A stretch of 64,000 nt of DNA, from positions 1,736,001 through 1,800,000 of the forward strand of contig NZ_LR590469.1 of NCBI RefSeq assembly GCF_901472495.1. Direction: 5' to 3'. The DNA comes from Yersinia enterocolitica subsp. enterocolitica. GTDB lineage: Bacteria > Pseudomonadota > Gammaproteobacteria > Enterobacterales > Enterobacteriaceae. The position numbers and the translations under genes are program-made. The notes under the pieces are model-generated. The model searched no databases and was not told where the DNA came from. It saw nothing but the letters and a program-made list of their open reading frames with translations. Below, piece after piece: positions 19,887-28,009 of the stretch (positions are counted from its first letter, which is position 1; every line of letters begins with the position of its first letter).

Positions 19887-20087
19887 TGAGCCGCTATCCC
19901 TCTACTAATTACCGGATTTAAAGGTACGAAACTATATCACAAATCGCAGATTTTGGCGAAACTACGTGATGTTTGTCGAAACGACTTTATGTCGAGCTTA
20001 TCCGCCTAACTTAACGGTATTATTCTGCGTCAATTGGAAGGGAACATGTATAATCTGCGCAAAGAAACAGAACAGTGAGAACTCTCC

Positions 20088-20816
20088 ATGCGTGTAGATA
20101 ACACCGCTAGCCATCAGAACGTCGATGAACAAGAAATCGCCAAGTTTGAGGCAGTTGCCTCCCGCTGGTGGGATTTAGAAGGTGAATTCAAACCTCTTCA
20201 TCGCATTAACCCGCTGCGTCTTGATTATATTTTACAGCGCGCTGGCGGTATTTTTGATAAGAAAGTGCTGGATGTCGGTTGCGGTGGTGGCATTTTAGCT
20301 GAAAGCATGGCGCGTGAAGGTGCGCAAGTTACCGGGTTGGATATGGGTTACGAGCCGCTGCAAGTGGCTCGATTACATGCACTGGAAACCGGTACCAAGC
20401 TTGATTATGTTCAGGAAACAGTCGAAAGCCACGCGCAAAAACACCCGCAGTATTACGATGTTGTAACCTGTATGGAGATGCTCGAGCACGTCCCAGATCC
20501 TGCTTCGGTTATTCGCGCCTGCGCACAACTGGTCAAACCCGACGGTCACGTTTTCTTTTCGACCATTAATCGCAATACCAAATCGTGGCTGATGGCCGTG
20601 GTTGGTGCGGAATATGTATTGAAGATGGTACCGAAAGGCACCCATGATGCGAAAAAGTTTATCCGCCCGTCAGAACTGATTGGTTGGGTGGACCAAACCC
20701 CACTGCGCGAACGCCATATTATTGGATTGCATTACAATCCGATAACAGACCATTTCAAGCTGGGCCGTAATGTTGATGTGAATTATATGGTGCACACTCA
20801 ACGAGATGAAGCATAA
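20088..20816 (+). CDS. ubiG: Ubiquinone biosynthesis O-methyltransferase UbiG
   Basis: UbiG carries out both O-methylations in ubiquinone synthesis, using S-adenosylmethionine. The SAM motif I is VLDVGCGGGILAESMA, followed by GLDMGYEPLQVA and CMEMLEHVPDP. Length is 242 aa, near the E. coli 240. It is divergent from gyrA as in E. coli. The ATG at 20088 follows a purine-rich stretch and matches the known N-terminal pattern (ASHQNVDEQEIAKFEAVASRWWD). Confidence 0.96.
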   Translation: MRVDNTASHQNVDEQEIAKFEAVASRWWDLEGEFKPLHRINPLRLDYILQRAGGIFDKKVLDVGCGGGILAESMAREGAQVTGLDMGYEPLQVARLHALETGTKLDYVQETVESHAQKHPQYYDVVTCMEMLEHVPDPASVIRACAQLVKPDGHVFFSTINRNTKSWLMAVVGAEYVLKMVPKGTHDAKKFIRPSELIGWVDQTPLRERHIIGLHYNPITDHFKLGRNVDVNYMVHTQRDEA

Positions 20817-21131
20817 AGCATTGGTTATTACTGTCAGGGAGTCAGTCACTTGACTGCTCTCTGATGGAGCACATTGCCTTAATGTATTCATTTTTTTGTG
20901 TCATCGCGCACCATTTTGTCGCTTTATACAGCGTATATCATGAAATTCGGCAGAAACCGTCTTTTTGAACCAAAAAAGCGATAAGTTATGCCGTTTTTTG
21001 CTTATGTTTAATAAACCGGCAAACAGTCAATTTTTTAAAATTTTCGGTAAAATCTTATCCCCCAGAGTGTCGGGCAGCGAGCCCCAGTAATGACGCCGCC
21101 TGTGAGCCTTTCGTAACAATTCACCCCCAAG

Positions 21132-21140
21132 TTATCCACA
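21132..21140 (+). promoter_or_regulatory. DnaA box
   Basis: TTATCCACA is an exact consensus DnaA-binding 9-mer. It lies 193 bases before the nrdA start. DnaA regulates nrdAB in E. coli through similarly placed boxes. Confidence 0.65.
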
Positions 21141-21178
21141 CAATTTAGCGATCTTGTTCACTTGCCAAAAGTCTCAAT

Positions 21179-21226
21179 ACTCACTATCTTGTTATCTATC
21201 CACTACCCACCCCCTATATATTGTGT
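21179..21226 (+). promoter_or_regulatory. Tandem NrdR boxes
   Basis: The second box, CCCCTATATATTGTGT at 21211-21226, matches the NrdR consensus ACACTATATATTGTGT at 14 of 16 positions. The first, ACTCACTATCTTGTTA at 21179-21194, matches at 10 of 16. Their starts are 32 bases apart, about three helical turns, as is usual for NrdR. NrdR represses ribonucleotide reductase genes when dATP is abundant. Confidence 0.7.
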
Positions 21227-21332
21227 TTACATACTGAACAATACACTACGACCTCAGTGATTATCTTAATCATGGAGTGCGTAAATTTGTGCTGTATAGA
21301 CACTGAGTAAGGGGAACAAAGGTCACGAACAC

Positions 21333-23618
21333 ATGAACCAAAGCCTACTTGTTACTAAACGCGATGGCAGTAAAGAACGCATCAATCTGGATAAAATCCA
21401 CCGGGTCATCGACTGGGCCGCGGAAGGTTTACATAACGTCTCAGTATCTCAAGTAGAATTGCGTTCACACATTCAGTTTTATGATGGCATTAAAACTGCT
21501 GATATTCATGAAACCATTATCAAAGCTGCCGCCGATCTTATCTCGCGCGATGCACCGGATTACCAATATCTGGCCGCGCGTCTGGCTATCTTCCATCTGC
21601 GCAAAAAAGCCTATGGTCAGTTTGAACCGCCAAAATTATTCGCCCATGTGACGAAAATGGTGGAGATGGGTAAATACGATAAACATCTGCTGGAAGATTA
21701 CACCGCAGAAGAGTTCGAACAGATGGACACTTTCATCGACCATTGGCGCGATATGAACTTCTCCTATGCTGCTGTTAAGCAGTTGGAAGGCAAATATTTG
21801 GTGCAAAACCGCGTCAGCGACGAGATCTATGAAAGTGCCCAATTCCTGTACATTCTGGTTTCCGCCTGCTTGTTCTCTAATTACCCGCGCGAAACCCGAA
21901 TGGATTACATCAAGCGTTTCTATGATGCTATCTCTACCTTTAAGATCTCATTGCCAACGCCAATTATGTCCGGCGTCCGCACCCCGACCCGTCAGTTCAG
22001 TTCTTGCGTGTTGATCGAGTGTGGTGACAGCCTGGATTCCATCAATGCCACTTCCAGCGCCATTGTGAAATATGTGTCACAACGCGCCGGTATCGGCATC
22101 AATGCGGGCCGTATTCGTGCACTGGGTAGCCCAATTCGCGGCGGTGAAGCTTTCCATACCGGTTGTATTCCGTTCTATAAACACTTCCAAACTGCGGTGA
22201 AATCCTGTTCGCAGGGGGGGGTACGTGGTGGTGCCGCCACGCTGTTCTACCCGATGTGGCATTTGGAAGTTGAAAGCCTGCTGGTGCTGAAAAACAACCG
22301 TGGGGTGGAAGGCAACCGCGTGCGTCATATGGATTACGGCGTACAAATCAACAAACTGATGTATCAGCGCTTGCTGAAAGGTGAAGATATCACCCTGTTC
22401 AGCCCATCTGATGTTCCAGGATTGTATGACGCGTTCTTCGCCGATCAAGACGAATTTGAGCGCCTTTATACTCAATACGAACAAGATGACAGCATCCGTA
22501 AACAACGTGTCAAAGCGGTTGAGTTATTCTCTTTGATGATGCAAGAACGTGCTTCTACTGGCCGTATCTATATTCAGAACGTGGATCACTGCAACACCCA
22601 CAGCCCGTTTGACCCGAAAATTGCGCCGGTGCGCCAGTCAAACCTGTGTCTGGAAATTGCTTTGCCAACCAAGCCGTTAAATGACATTAACGACGAAAAT
22701 GGTGAAATCGCGCTCTGTACCTTGTCGGCGTTCAACTTGGGTGCCATTGATAGCCTCGATGATTTAGAAGACTTGGCAGTGCTGGCTGTACGCGCGCTGG
22801 ATGCCTTGCTGGATTATCAAGACTACCCAATCGCCGCGGCAAAACGCGGTGCAATGGGTCGCCGTACCTTGGGCATCGGTGTGATTAACTTTGCCTATTA
22901 TCTGGCGAAAAATGGCGTTCGTTACTCCGATGGCAGTGCCAACAACCTGACTCACCGCACCTTTGAAGCTATTCAGTACTATTTGCTGAAAGCTTCAAAT
23001 GAACTGGCCCGTGAGCAAGGGGCTTGCCAGTGGTTCAACGAAACCACCTATTCACAGGGTATTTTGCCGATTGATACCTATAAGAAAGATTTGGATACCA
23101 TCAGTGACGAACCTTTGCATTACGATTGGGAAACGCTGCGTAAGGATATTCAAACTCACGGCCTGCGTAACTCCACGCTGTCAGCACTGATGCCTTCCGA
23201 GACATCCTCGCAGATCTCCAATGCCACCAATGGTATTGAACCACCACGCGGCTATGTCAGTATCAAAGCCTCGAAAGATGGTATCCTGCGTCAGGTTGTC
23301 CCTGAGTATGAGCGCTTGAAAGAGGCTTATGAACTGCTGTGGGATATGCCAAATAACGATGGTTATCTGCAACTGGTTGGTTTGATGCAGAAATTCGTCG
23401 ACCAGGCGATTTCAGCTAACACCAATTATGACCCAACCCGCTTCCCGTCAGGCAAAGTGCCGATGAAGCAGTTGCTGAAAGATTTGCTCACCACCTACAA
23501 ATTTGGCGTAAAAACCCTTTACTATCAAAACACCCGCGATGGTGCTGATGATGTGCAGGAAGATATCCAAAGTCAGCCGGGTGATGACGACTGTGAAGGC
23601 GGTGCATGTAAGATCTGA
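21333..23618 (+). CDS. nrdA: Ribonucleoside-diphosphate reductase class Ia, alpha subunit
   Basis: NrdA reduces ribonucleoside diphosphates to deoxyribonucleotides aerobically. The N-terminal ATP-cone (residues 5-95) gives dATP feedback. Active-site cysteines are seen in QFSSCVLIECGD, SNLCLEIALP and ALCTLSAFNLG, and the redox shuttle pair in the C-terminal DDCEGGACKI. Its 761-aa length matches E. coli. It is the first gene of nrdA-nrdB-yfaE. Confidence 0.98.
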   Translation: MNQSLLVTKRDGSKERINLDKIHRVIDWAAEGLHNVSVSQVELRSHIQFYDGIKTADIHETIIKAAADLISRDAPDYQYLAARLAIFHLRKKAYGQFEPPKLFAHVTKMVEMGKYDKHLLEDYTAEEFEQMDTFIDHWRDMNFSYAAVKQLEGKYLVQNRVSDEIYESAQFLYILVSACLFSNYPRETRMDYIKRFYDAISTFKISLPTPIMSGVRTPTRQFSSCVLIECGDSLDSINATSSAIVKYVSQRAGIGINAGRIRALGSPIRGGEAFHTGCIPFYKHFQTAVKSCSQGGVRGGAATLFYPMWHLEVESLLVLKNNRGVEGNRVRHMDYGVQINKLMYQRLLKGEDITLFSPSDVPGLYDAFFADQDEFERLYTQYEQDDSIRKQRVKAVELFSLMMQERASTGRIYIQNVDHCNTHSPFDPKIAPVRQSNLCLEIALPTKPLNDINDENGEIALCTLSAFNLGAIDSLDDLEDLAVLAVRALDALLDYQDYPIAAAKRGAMGRRTLGIGVINFAYYLAKNGVRYSDGSANNLTHRTFEAIQYYLLKASNELAREQGACQWFNETTYSQGILPIDTYKKDLDTISDEPLHYDWETLRKDIQTHGLRNSTLSALMPSETSSQISNATNGIEPPRGYVSIKASKDGILRQVVPEYERLKEAYELLWDMPNNDGYLQLVGLMQKFVDQAISANTNYDPTRFPSGKVPMKQLLKDLLTTYKFGVKTLYYQNTRDGADDVQEDIQSQPGDDDCEGGACKI

Positions 23619-23635
23619 TTTTGAGTTCAGGCCCT

Positions 23636-23665
23636 CCCGATGATCCCACAAGGGGTCATCACGGG
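23636..23665 (+). repeat. Intercistronic hairpin between nrdA and nrdB
   Basis: CCCGATGATCCC (23636-23647) and GGGGTCATCACGGG (23652-23665) form a strong hairpin with an ACAA loop. It is not followed by a T tract, so it is more likely an mRNA-stabilising or processing element than a terminator. Confidence 0.6.
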
Positions 23666-23703
23666 CCTATCTTCATTTGCCCTTTGCTGTCCCTGAGGAA
23701 ATC

Positions 23704-24834
23704 ATGGCCTATACCACTTTTTCGCAAAATAAAAACAACCAGTTACTCGAACCGATGTTCTTTGGTCAATCCGTCAACGTGGCACGTTTCGACCAACAAA
23801 AACACGCTATTTTCGAAAAACTGATTGAGAAACAACTCTCGTTTTTCTGGCGTCCGGAAGAAATTGATGTTTCCCGCGATCGTATTGATTACAACGCCCT
23901 GCCAGATCACGAAAAACACATTTTTATCAGTAACCTGAAATACCAAACGTTGCTGGACTCCATTCAGGGCCGCAGCCCTAACGTCGCCCTGTTGCCGCTT
24001 ATCTCTATCCCTGAGCTGGAAACCTGGGTTGAAACCTGGTCATTTTCAGAAACCATTCACTCACGTTCTTACACTCATATCATCCGTAATATCGTTAACG
24101 ATCCGTCGATTGTTTTTGATGATATCGTGACCAACGAAGAGATCCTCAAACGCGCAAAAGATATCTCAGCCTATTATGACGATCTGATTGAGATGACCAG
24201 CTACTACCATCTGCTGGGGGAAGGTACTCATCAGGTCAATGGTAAACCCGTGGTGGTTAACCTGCGTGAACTGAAAAAGCAGCTTTATCTGTGTTTGATG
24301 AGTGTGAATGCGCTGGAAGCTATCCGTTTCTATGTCAGTTTCGCCTGCTCCTTTGCCTTTGCCGAGCGCGAACTGATGGAAGGTAATGCCAAAATCATCA
24401 AGATGATTGCCCGCGATGAAGCCCTGCATCTGACCGGTACTCAACATATTCTTAATCTGATGCGCAGCGGTGAAGACGATCCGGAAATGGCTGAAATTGC
24501 TGAAGAATGTCAGCAACAATGCTATGACCTGTTTGTTCTGGCCGCACAACAAGAGAAAGAGTGGGCAGAATATCTGTTCCGTGACGGCTCTATGATTGGT
24601 CTGAACAAAGAAATCCTGTGCCAATATGTGGAATATATTACCAATATCCGCATGCAAGCCGTGGGTCTGGGCATACCATTCAATACCCGCACCAACCCCA
24701 TTCCGTGGATCAACTCTTGGTTAGTGTCTGATAACGTGCAAGTTGCGCCACAGGAAGTTGAAGTCAGCTCTTATCTGGTCGGTCAGATTGATTCAGAAGT
24801 CAGTGCTGATGACCTGAGTGATTTCGAGCTGTAA
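23704..24834 (+). CDS. nrdB: Ribonucleoside-diphosphate reductase class Ia, beta subunit
   Basis: NrdB houses the diferric-tyrosyl radical cofactor that starts catalysis in NrdA. Iron ligands are in WRPEEIDVSRDRIDY, SFSETIHSRSYTHI and IARDEALHLTGTQH. The start at the ATG at 23704 follows GAGGAAATC and gives 376 aa beginning MAYTTFSQNK, like E. coli; nine more codons upstream are open but lack a ribosome-binding site. YfaE, which helps maintain the cofactor, is encoded three bases downstream. Confidence 0.98.
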   Translation: MAYTTFSQNKNNQLLEPMFFGQSVNVARFDQQKHAIFEKLIEKQLSFFWRPEEIDVSRDRIDYNALPDHEKHIFISNLKYQTLLDSIQGRSPNVALLPLISIPELETWVETWSFSETIHSRSYTHIIRNIVNDPSIVFDDIVTNEEILKRAKDISAYYDDLIEMTSYYHLLGEGTHQVNGKPVVVNLRELKKQLYLCLMSVNALEAIRFYVSFACSFAFAERELMEGNAKIIKMIARDEALHLTGTQHILNLMRSGEDDPEMAEIAEECQQQCYDLFVLAAQQEKEWAEYLFRDGSMIGLNKEILCQYVEYITNIRMQAVGLGIPFNTRTNPIPWINSWLVSDNVQVAPQEVEVSSYLVGQIDSEVSADDLSDFEL

Positions 24835-24837
24835 TCC

Positions 24838-25095
24838 ATGAAATCTATTATCAAGTTGAGCACCACCGGTGCTCAACTTAACCGCCCCGCGAACAGCCGT
24901 AACTTGCTAGAAACGCTTGAATATCATCAGATACCCATCGAATACCAATGCCGCTCTGGCTATTGCGGTTCTTGCCGCCTGCGCTTGCTCAAAGGCGAAG
25001 TGTGCTATTCGCAGCAACCTTTAGCTTTTATTCAGGCCGGCGAGATCCTGCCCTGTTGTTGTCAGCCAAAGGGCGATATTGAAATCGAGCTTTAA
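24838..25095 (+). CDS. yfaE: 2Fe-2S ferredoxin YfaE
   Basis: This 85-aa plant-type ferredoxin is needed to assemble and repair the diferric-tyrosyl cofactor of NrdB. The cluster cysteines are in CRSGYCGSC with the fourth in LPCCCQP. It starts three bases after the nrdB stop, so it is translationally linked. An ERIC element begins directly after its stop codon. Confidence 0.95.
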   Translation: MKSIIKLSTTGAQLNRPANSRNLLETLEYHQIPIEYQCRSGYCGSCRLRLLKGEVCYSQQPLAFIQAGEILPCCCQPKGDIEIEL

Positions 25096-25261
25096 TATAC
25101 CCGTCATACTTCAAGCTGCTTGTGCGTTGGCTGCCTGCGTTACTTGGCCCGTCCATGGGCCTTGCCTCTGTGAGGCCGCTGCAAACAGCGTTCAAATCGG
25201 TTCCCGACCAATTTGTTGCTCAGTTGCCGCCTTCCTGCAACTCGAATTATTTAGGGTATCA
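25096..25261 (+). repeat. Long variant ERIC element
   Basis: The ends match ERIC: TATACCCGTCATACTTCAAG on the left, and CTGCAACTCGAATTATTTAG with GGGTATC on the right. The normal central dyad (CACTTACTTATGTAAG) is missing. Instead the middle is an unrelated GC-richer segment with its own short palindromes (GGCCCGTCCATGGGCC), so the copy is about 166 bases rather than 127. It starts on the base after the yfaE stop codon, so it would be in the nrd transcript. Confidence 0.75.
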
Positions 25262-25354
25262 AATAGATAAATCAGCCAATCGGATTTCACCTATAATCAG
25301 CCTGTTGAATAGATGATATTTTTGCATCTGGAATTAAAATCATAGGGAGAAAAG

Positions 25355-25861
25355 ATGAAAAGACTGTCAATCGCCATAACCAGCCTGTTAATGGCCGCCT
25401 CTGCCAGCACTATTGCCGCTACTGAGCCGCCACTTAATCAACAACAGCCGTTAGAAAAGATTGCGCCTTATCCTCAAGCTGAAAAAGGCATGAGCCGCCA
25501 GGTCATTTTCCTCGAGCCACAAGAAGACGAAAGCCGCTTCAAAGTTGAATTGCTGATCGGTAAAACCATTGAAGTTGACTGCAACCGCCATATGCTCGGT
25601 GGCAATCTGGAAACCAGAACCTTGTCTGGCTGGGGCTTTGACTATTTGGTGATGGATAAAATCTCCGAACCGGCCTCAACCATGATGGCTTGCCCGGATA
25701 ACACCCGCCGTCCACAATTTATCGCCGCCAATCTGGGTGATGCCGCTATGCAGCGCTATAACAGCCGCTTGCCAATTGTGGTTTATGTACCGCAGGGCGT
25801 TGATGTGAAATACCGGATTTGGGAAGCAGGAAAAGACGTTAGAAGTGCGCAGGTGAAGTAA
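25355..25861 (+). CDS. eco: Ecotin, periplasmic serine protease inhibitor
   Basis: Ecotin is a dimeric inhibitor of trypsin-fold proteases that protects against host enzymes such as neutrophil elastase. The 168-aa precursor has a signal peptide ending STIAA. The reactive loop reads SEPASTMMACPD, with methionine at P1 as in E. coli. The C-terminal dimerisation strand VDVKYRIWEA is present. AGGGAG precedes the start by seven bases. Confidence 0.96.
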   Translation: MKRLSIAITSLLMAASASTIAATEPPLNQQQPLEKIAPYPQAEKGMSRQVIFLEPQEDESRFKVELLIGKTIEVDCNRHMLGGNLETRTLSGWGFDYLVMDKISEPASTMMACPDNTRRPQFIAANLGDAAMQRYNSRLPIVVYVPQGVDVKYRIWEAGKDVRSAQVK

Positions 25862-25895
25862 TTTACATCTCCATATCCTGCATTAGCCTTGTCAA

Positions 25896-25921
25896 AATAC
25901 CCATTCAACTGAGTGGGTATT
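25896..25921 (-). terminator. Terminator between eco and the RTX/subtilase locus
   Basis: AATACCCA (25896-25903) and TGGGTATT (25914-25921) form an 8-bp stem. On the reverse strand the stem runs into TTTTGAC, so it fits best as a terminator for the leftward large gene, and may also serve ecotin. Confidence 0.55.
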
Positions 25922-25957
25922 GAAAAGCAGTGGATTTTGACTCTCATGAATTAGTAC

Positions 25958-28009
25958 CTAATAACGATTTACGATCAACCCATCAGAACTAAAAGGTGAT
26001 ACTTGATGTGGAAGATGGATAGTTTCAGATCCACGTTCAGGGTTATCAAAATAAGACGTTGCGTCAATCAGCGGGACAATATCGTCATAAATAAAGCAGG
26101 TATCCGCCAGCATCGGTTCAGTGTCTGCCAAAATAAAATCCTGAGCATCAAGTTGCTCAATATCCAATCCATCCAGATACATTAAGCTGATACTTTTACC
26201 CTCCGAGCCAAACTCAATATCTACACCTTGAATAAGAGCCAATCCATTAATAACCATTGCACGTCTTTTGGTGACTGATAACTCAGTGAAATTCCGAATT
26301 CCAACCGCACTTAAATCAATTTTATCAATGCCATGCCTAAATCCACGAACGGTATTGCGATAATCAGATTGACCTTCCTGCTGAATCACAACGAAAGTGC
26401 TGGGTTCAGCATTATCCCGTTGATAAACAGTGCCCAACAATGAAGCCACCATTTTACCTTGGGCATTGGTGCGTAAAGTGATACCCCCTGCGCCGCCATT
26501 CAGCAAAATATCGGTTGCCTTACGGGCGGGGTTATCCATTGATTTGCTGCTATCAACATAGTGGACAGGCGCGGTAAAGGTATCCTGAAAGTTAAAATGA
26601 TGGGCCTGCAATGCGGCAACCTGTTGGCCTCCGATAGTTATTATTTGACCATCAGCTAGTTTGATCTGAACATCACCCCGCCGTTGTTGTAACCGTAATT
26701 CGCTGAATCCTTTTTCCGCAAAGCCAACTAAGTTAATGACCTCACGTTTGTCTGCCTCAAAGTTAATAATGCGGTCATGCCCCTGTGGCCGTTTACGCAC
26801 CACAAATATCTCTTTGCCCGCGCCTCCTTCCAGGGTATTTCTACCTCGCCCACCATCAAGCAAACTATTATTCCGGCCTGCGGTTAAAACATCGTTACCA
26901 TCACCACTCACTATATTATGAATCGTTTGCGGGGAGTTAATCGTCAGAGTTGTCCCGCCAAGGTTTGCCTCTCCAGTCACTAAATTGATCTTCACAGCGC
27001 CTGACATAGCCGCAGCATTCAACGTATTTCGGCCACCGGCCACACCATTAATTGCATCATTTAAGATGGCTCGTGTGGGTTGCTCTGCAACCTGGGCGGC
27101 AAACTCATCAGTATAAAAATAGACATCATCAGCGCCAGTTTTGTGACCAAAGAGTCGTAGTGACCAGCGATTGAGCTTGATGGGTAAACCCTCTTTGGCA
27201 TCTTTAACTACCAATTTCCACTGGCCGGTAGAATCTTCTCCACGATAATGTGTCGACATAAAGGTATAGTTAAATTCACCGGATAGTGCGCTGCCCATAT
27301 CGGTATCGTTGACCGCTGGTTTTTTCCCAGCCCGATCTAACAAAATACTTTCGCTGCCACTCGGCGAAATTAGTTTCACCGTCAAATCGCCCAACCGCCC
27401 CACAGCAGCACTGACATCAACCTCTACCTGTTCAACATTCAAGCCACTTGTCATAGTCATCGATGAGGTATCAACCCCCCCGGCATACAGCCGTTTCCAC
27501 GTAGCGTAATAATGACTTTTTTCCAGACTTTGTTGGTTAGCATCGGTATTTTTACTCATCCAACTTTCTGCCAAACGCACTGCCGCCCGCGCATCGACCA
27601 TACCAAAACCATAATCATGGCTTATCTGCATCCCGCCGCCATTCCAATTTTTGGCATTATTAATACGCCACTGGGTGGCCGGATCATTCACCTTACGAGC
27701 CGACAAGGCGAGGATCTGTTGAACATCGCGATAACCCAGATTCGGATTGGCTTGCAGCATCAGCGCGGCAATACCGGAGACCATCGGCGCGGCAAAACTG
27801 GTACCTTGTTCGGTGCTGTATTCGCTACCAAAGACGGCCCCGCGCTCTGCTTTTATTTGGTGGCCGCTGGAAAGCACTCGGTTGCCAGGCGCGGAGACCA
27901 GTAAACTGGCACCGGGATTGGAGAAAGGTGGTGAGCGAGTCTGGAGTGTTGAAAGATCAGTCGGAGTGCTGATTGCACCGACCTGAATAGCAAAACGACT
28001 ATGACTCAT
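25958..28009 (-). pseudogene. C-terminal half of the giant RTX/subtilase-like protein (frame broken)
   Basis: This frame continues the gene at 27999-31370 after a one-base frame change at the run of seven C (28029-28035; G on the coding strand). It carries the subtilase catalytic serine in GTSFAAPMVSGIAALML, then a proprotein-convertase-type P domain (about residues 185-290, with TGQWKLVVKDAKEG and LNRWSLRLFG). Hemolysin-type glycine-aspartate repeats follow (GDGNDVLTAGRNNSLLDGG) and a C-terminal region of uncertain fold. The P domain usually assists folding of S8 proteases. The internal ATG is not a convincing independent start, since the catalytic histidine lies in the other frame. A single G fewer would fuse both halves into about 1803 aa. 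Confidence 0.75.

Larger units (their letters stand above)
20817..21332 (+). promoter_or_regulatory. nrdAB regulatory region
   Basis: This 516-base region between ubiG and nrdA has no credible gene. It contains an imperfect hairpin after ubiG (20835-20863), a DnaA box and two NrdR boxes, listed separately. AAGGGGAACAAAGGT precedes the nrdA start. The layout resembles E. coli, where nrdAB is controlled by NrdR and DnaA. Confidence 0.7.
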
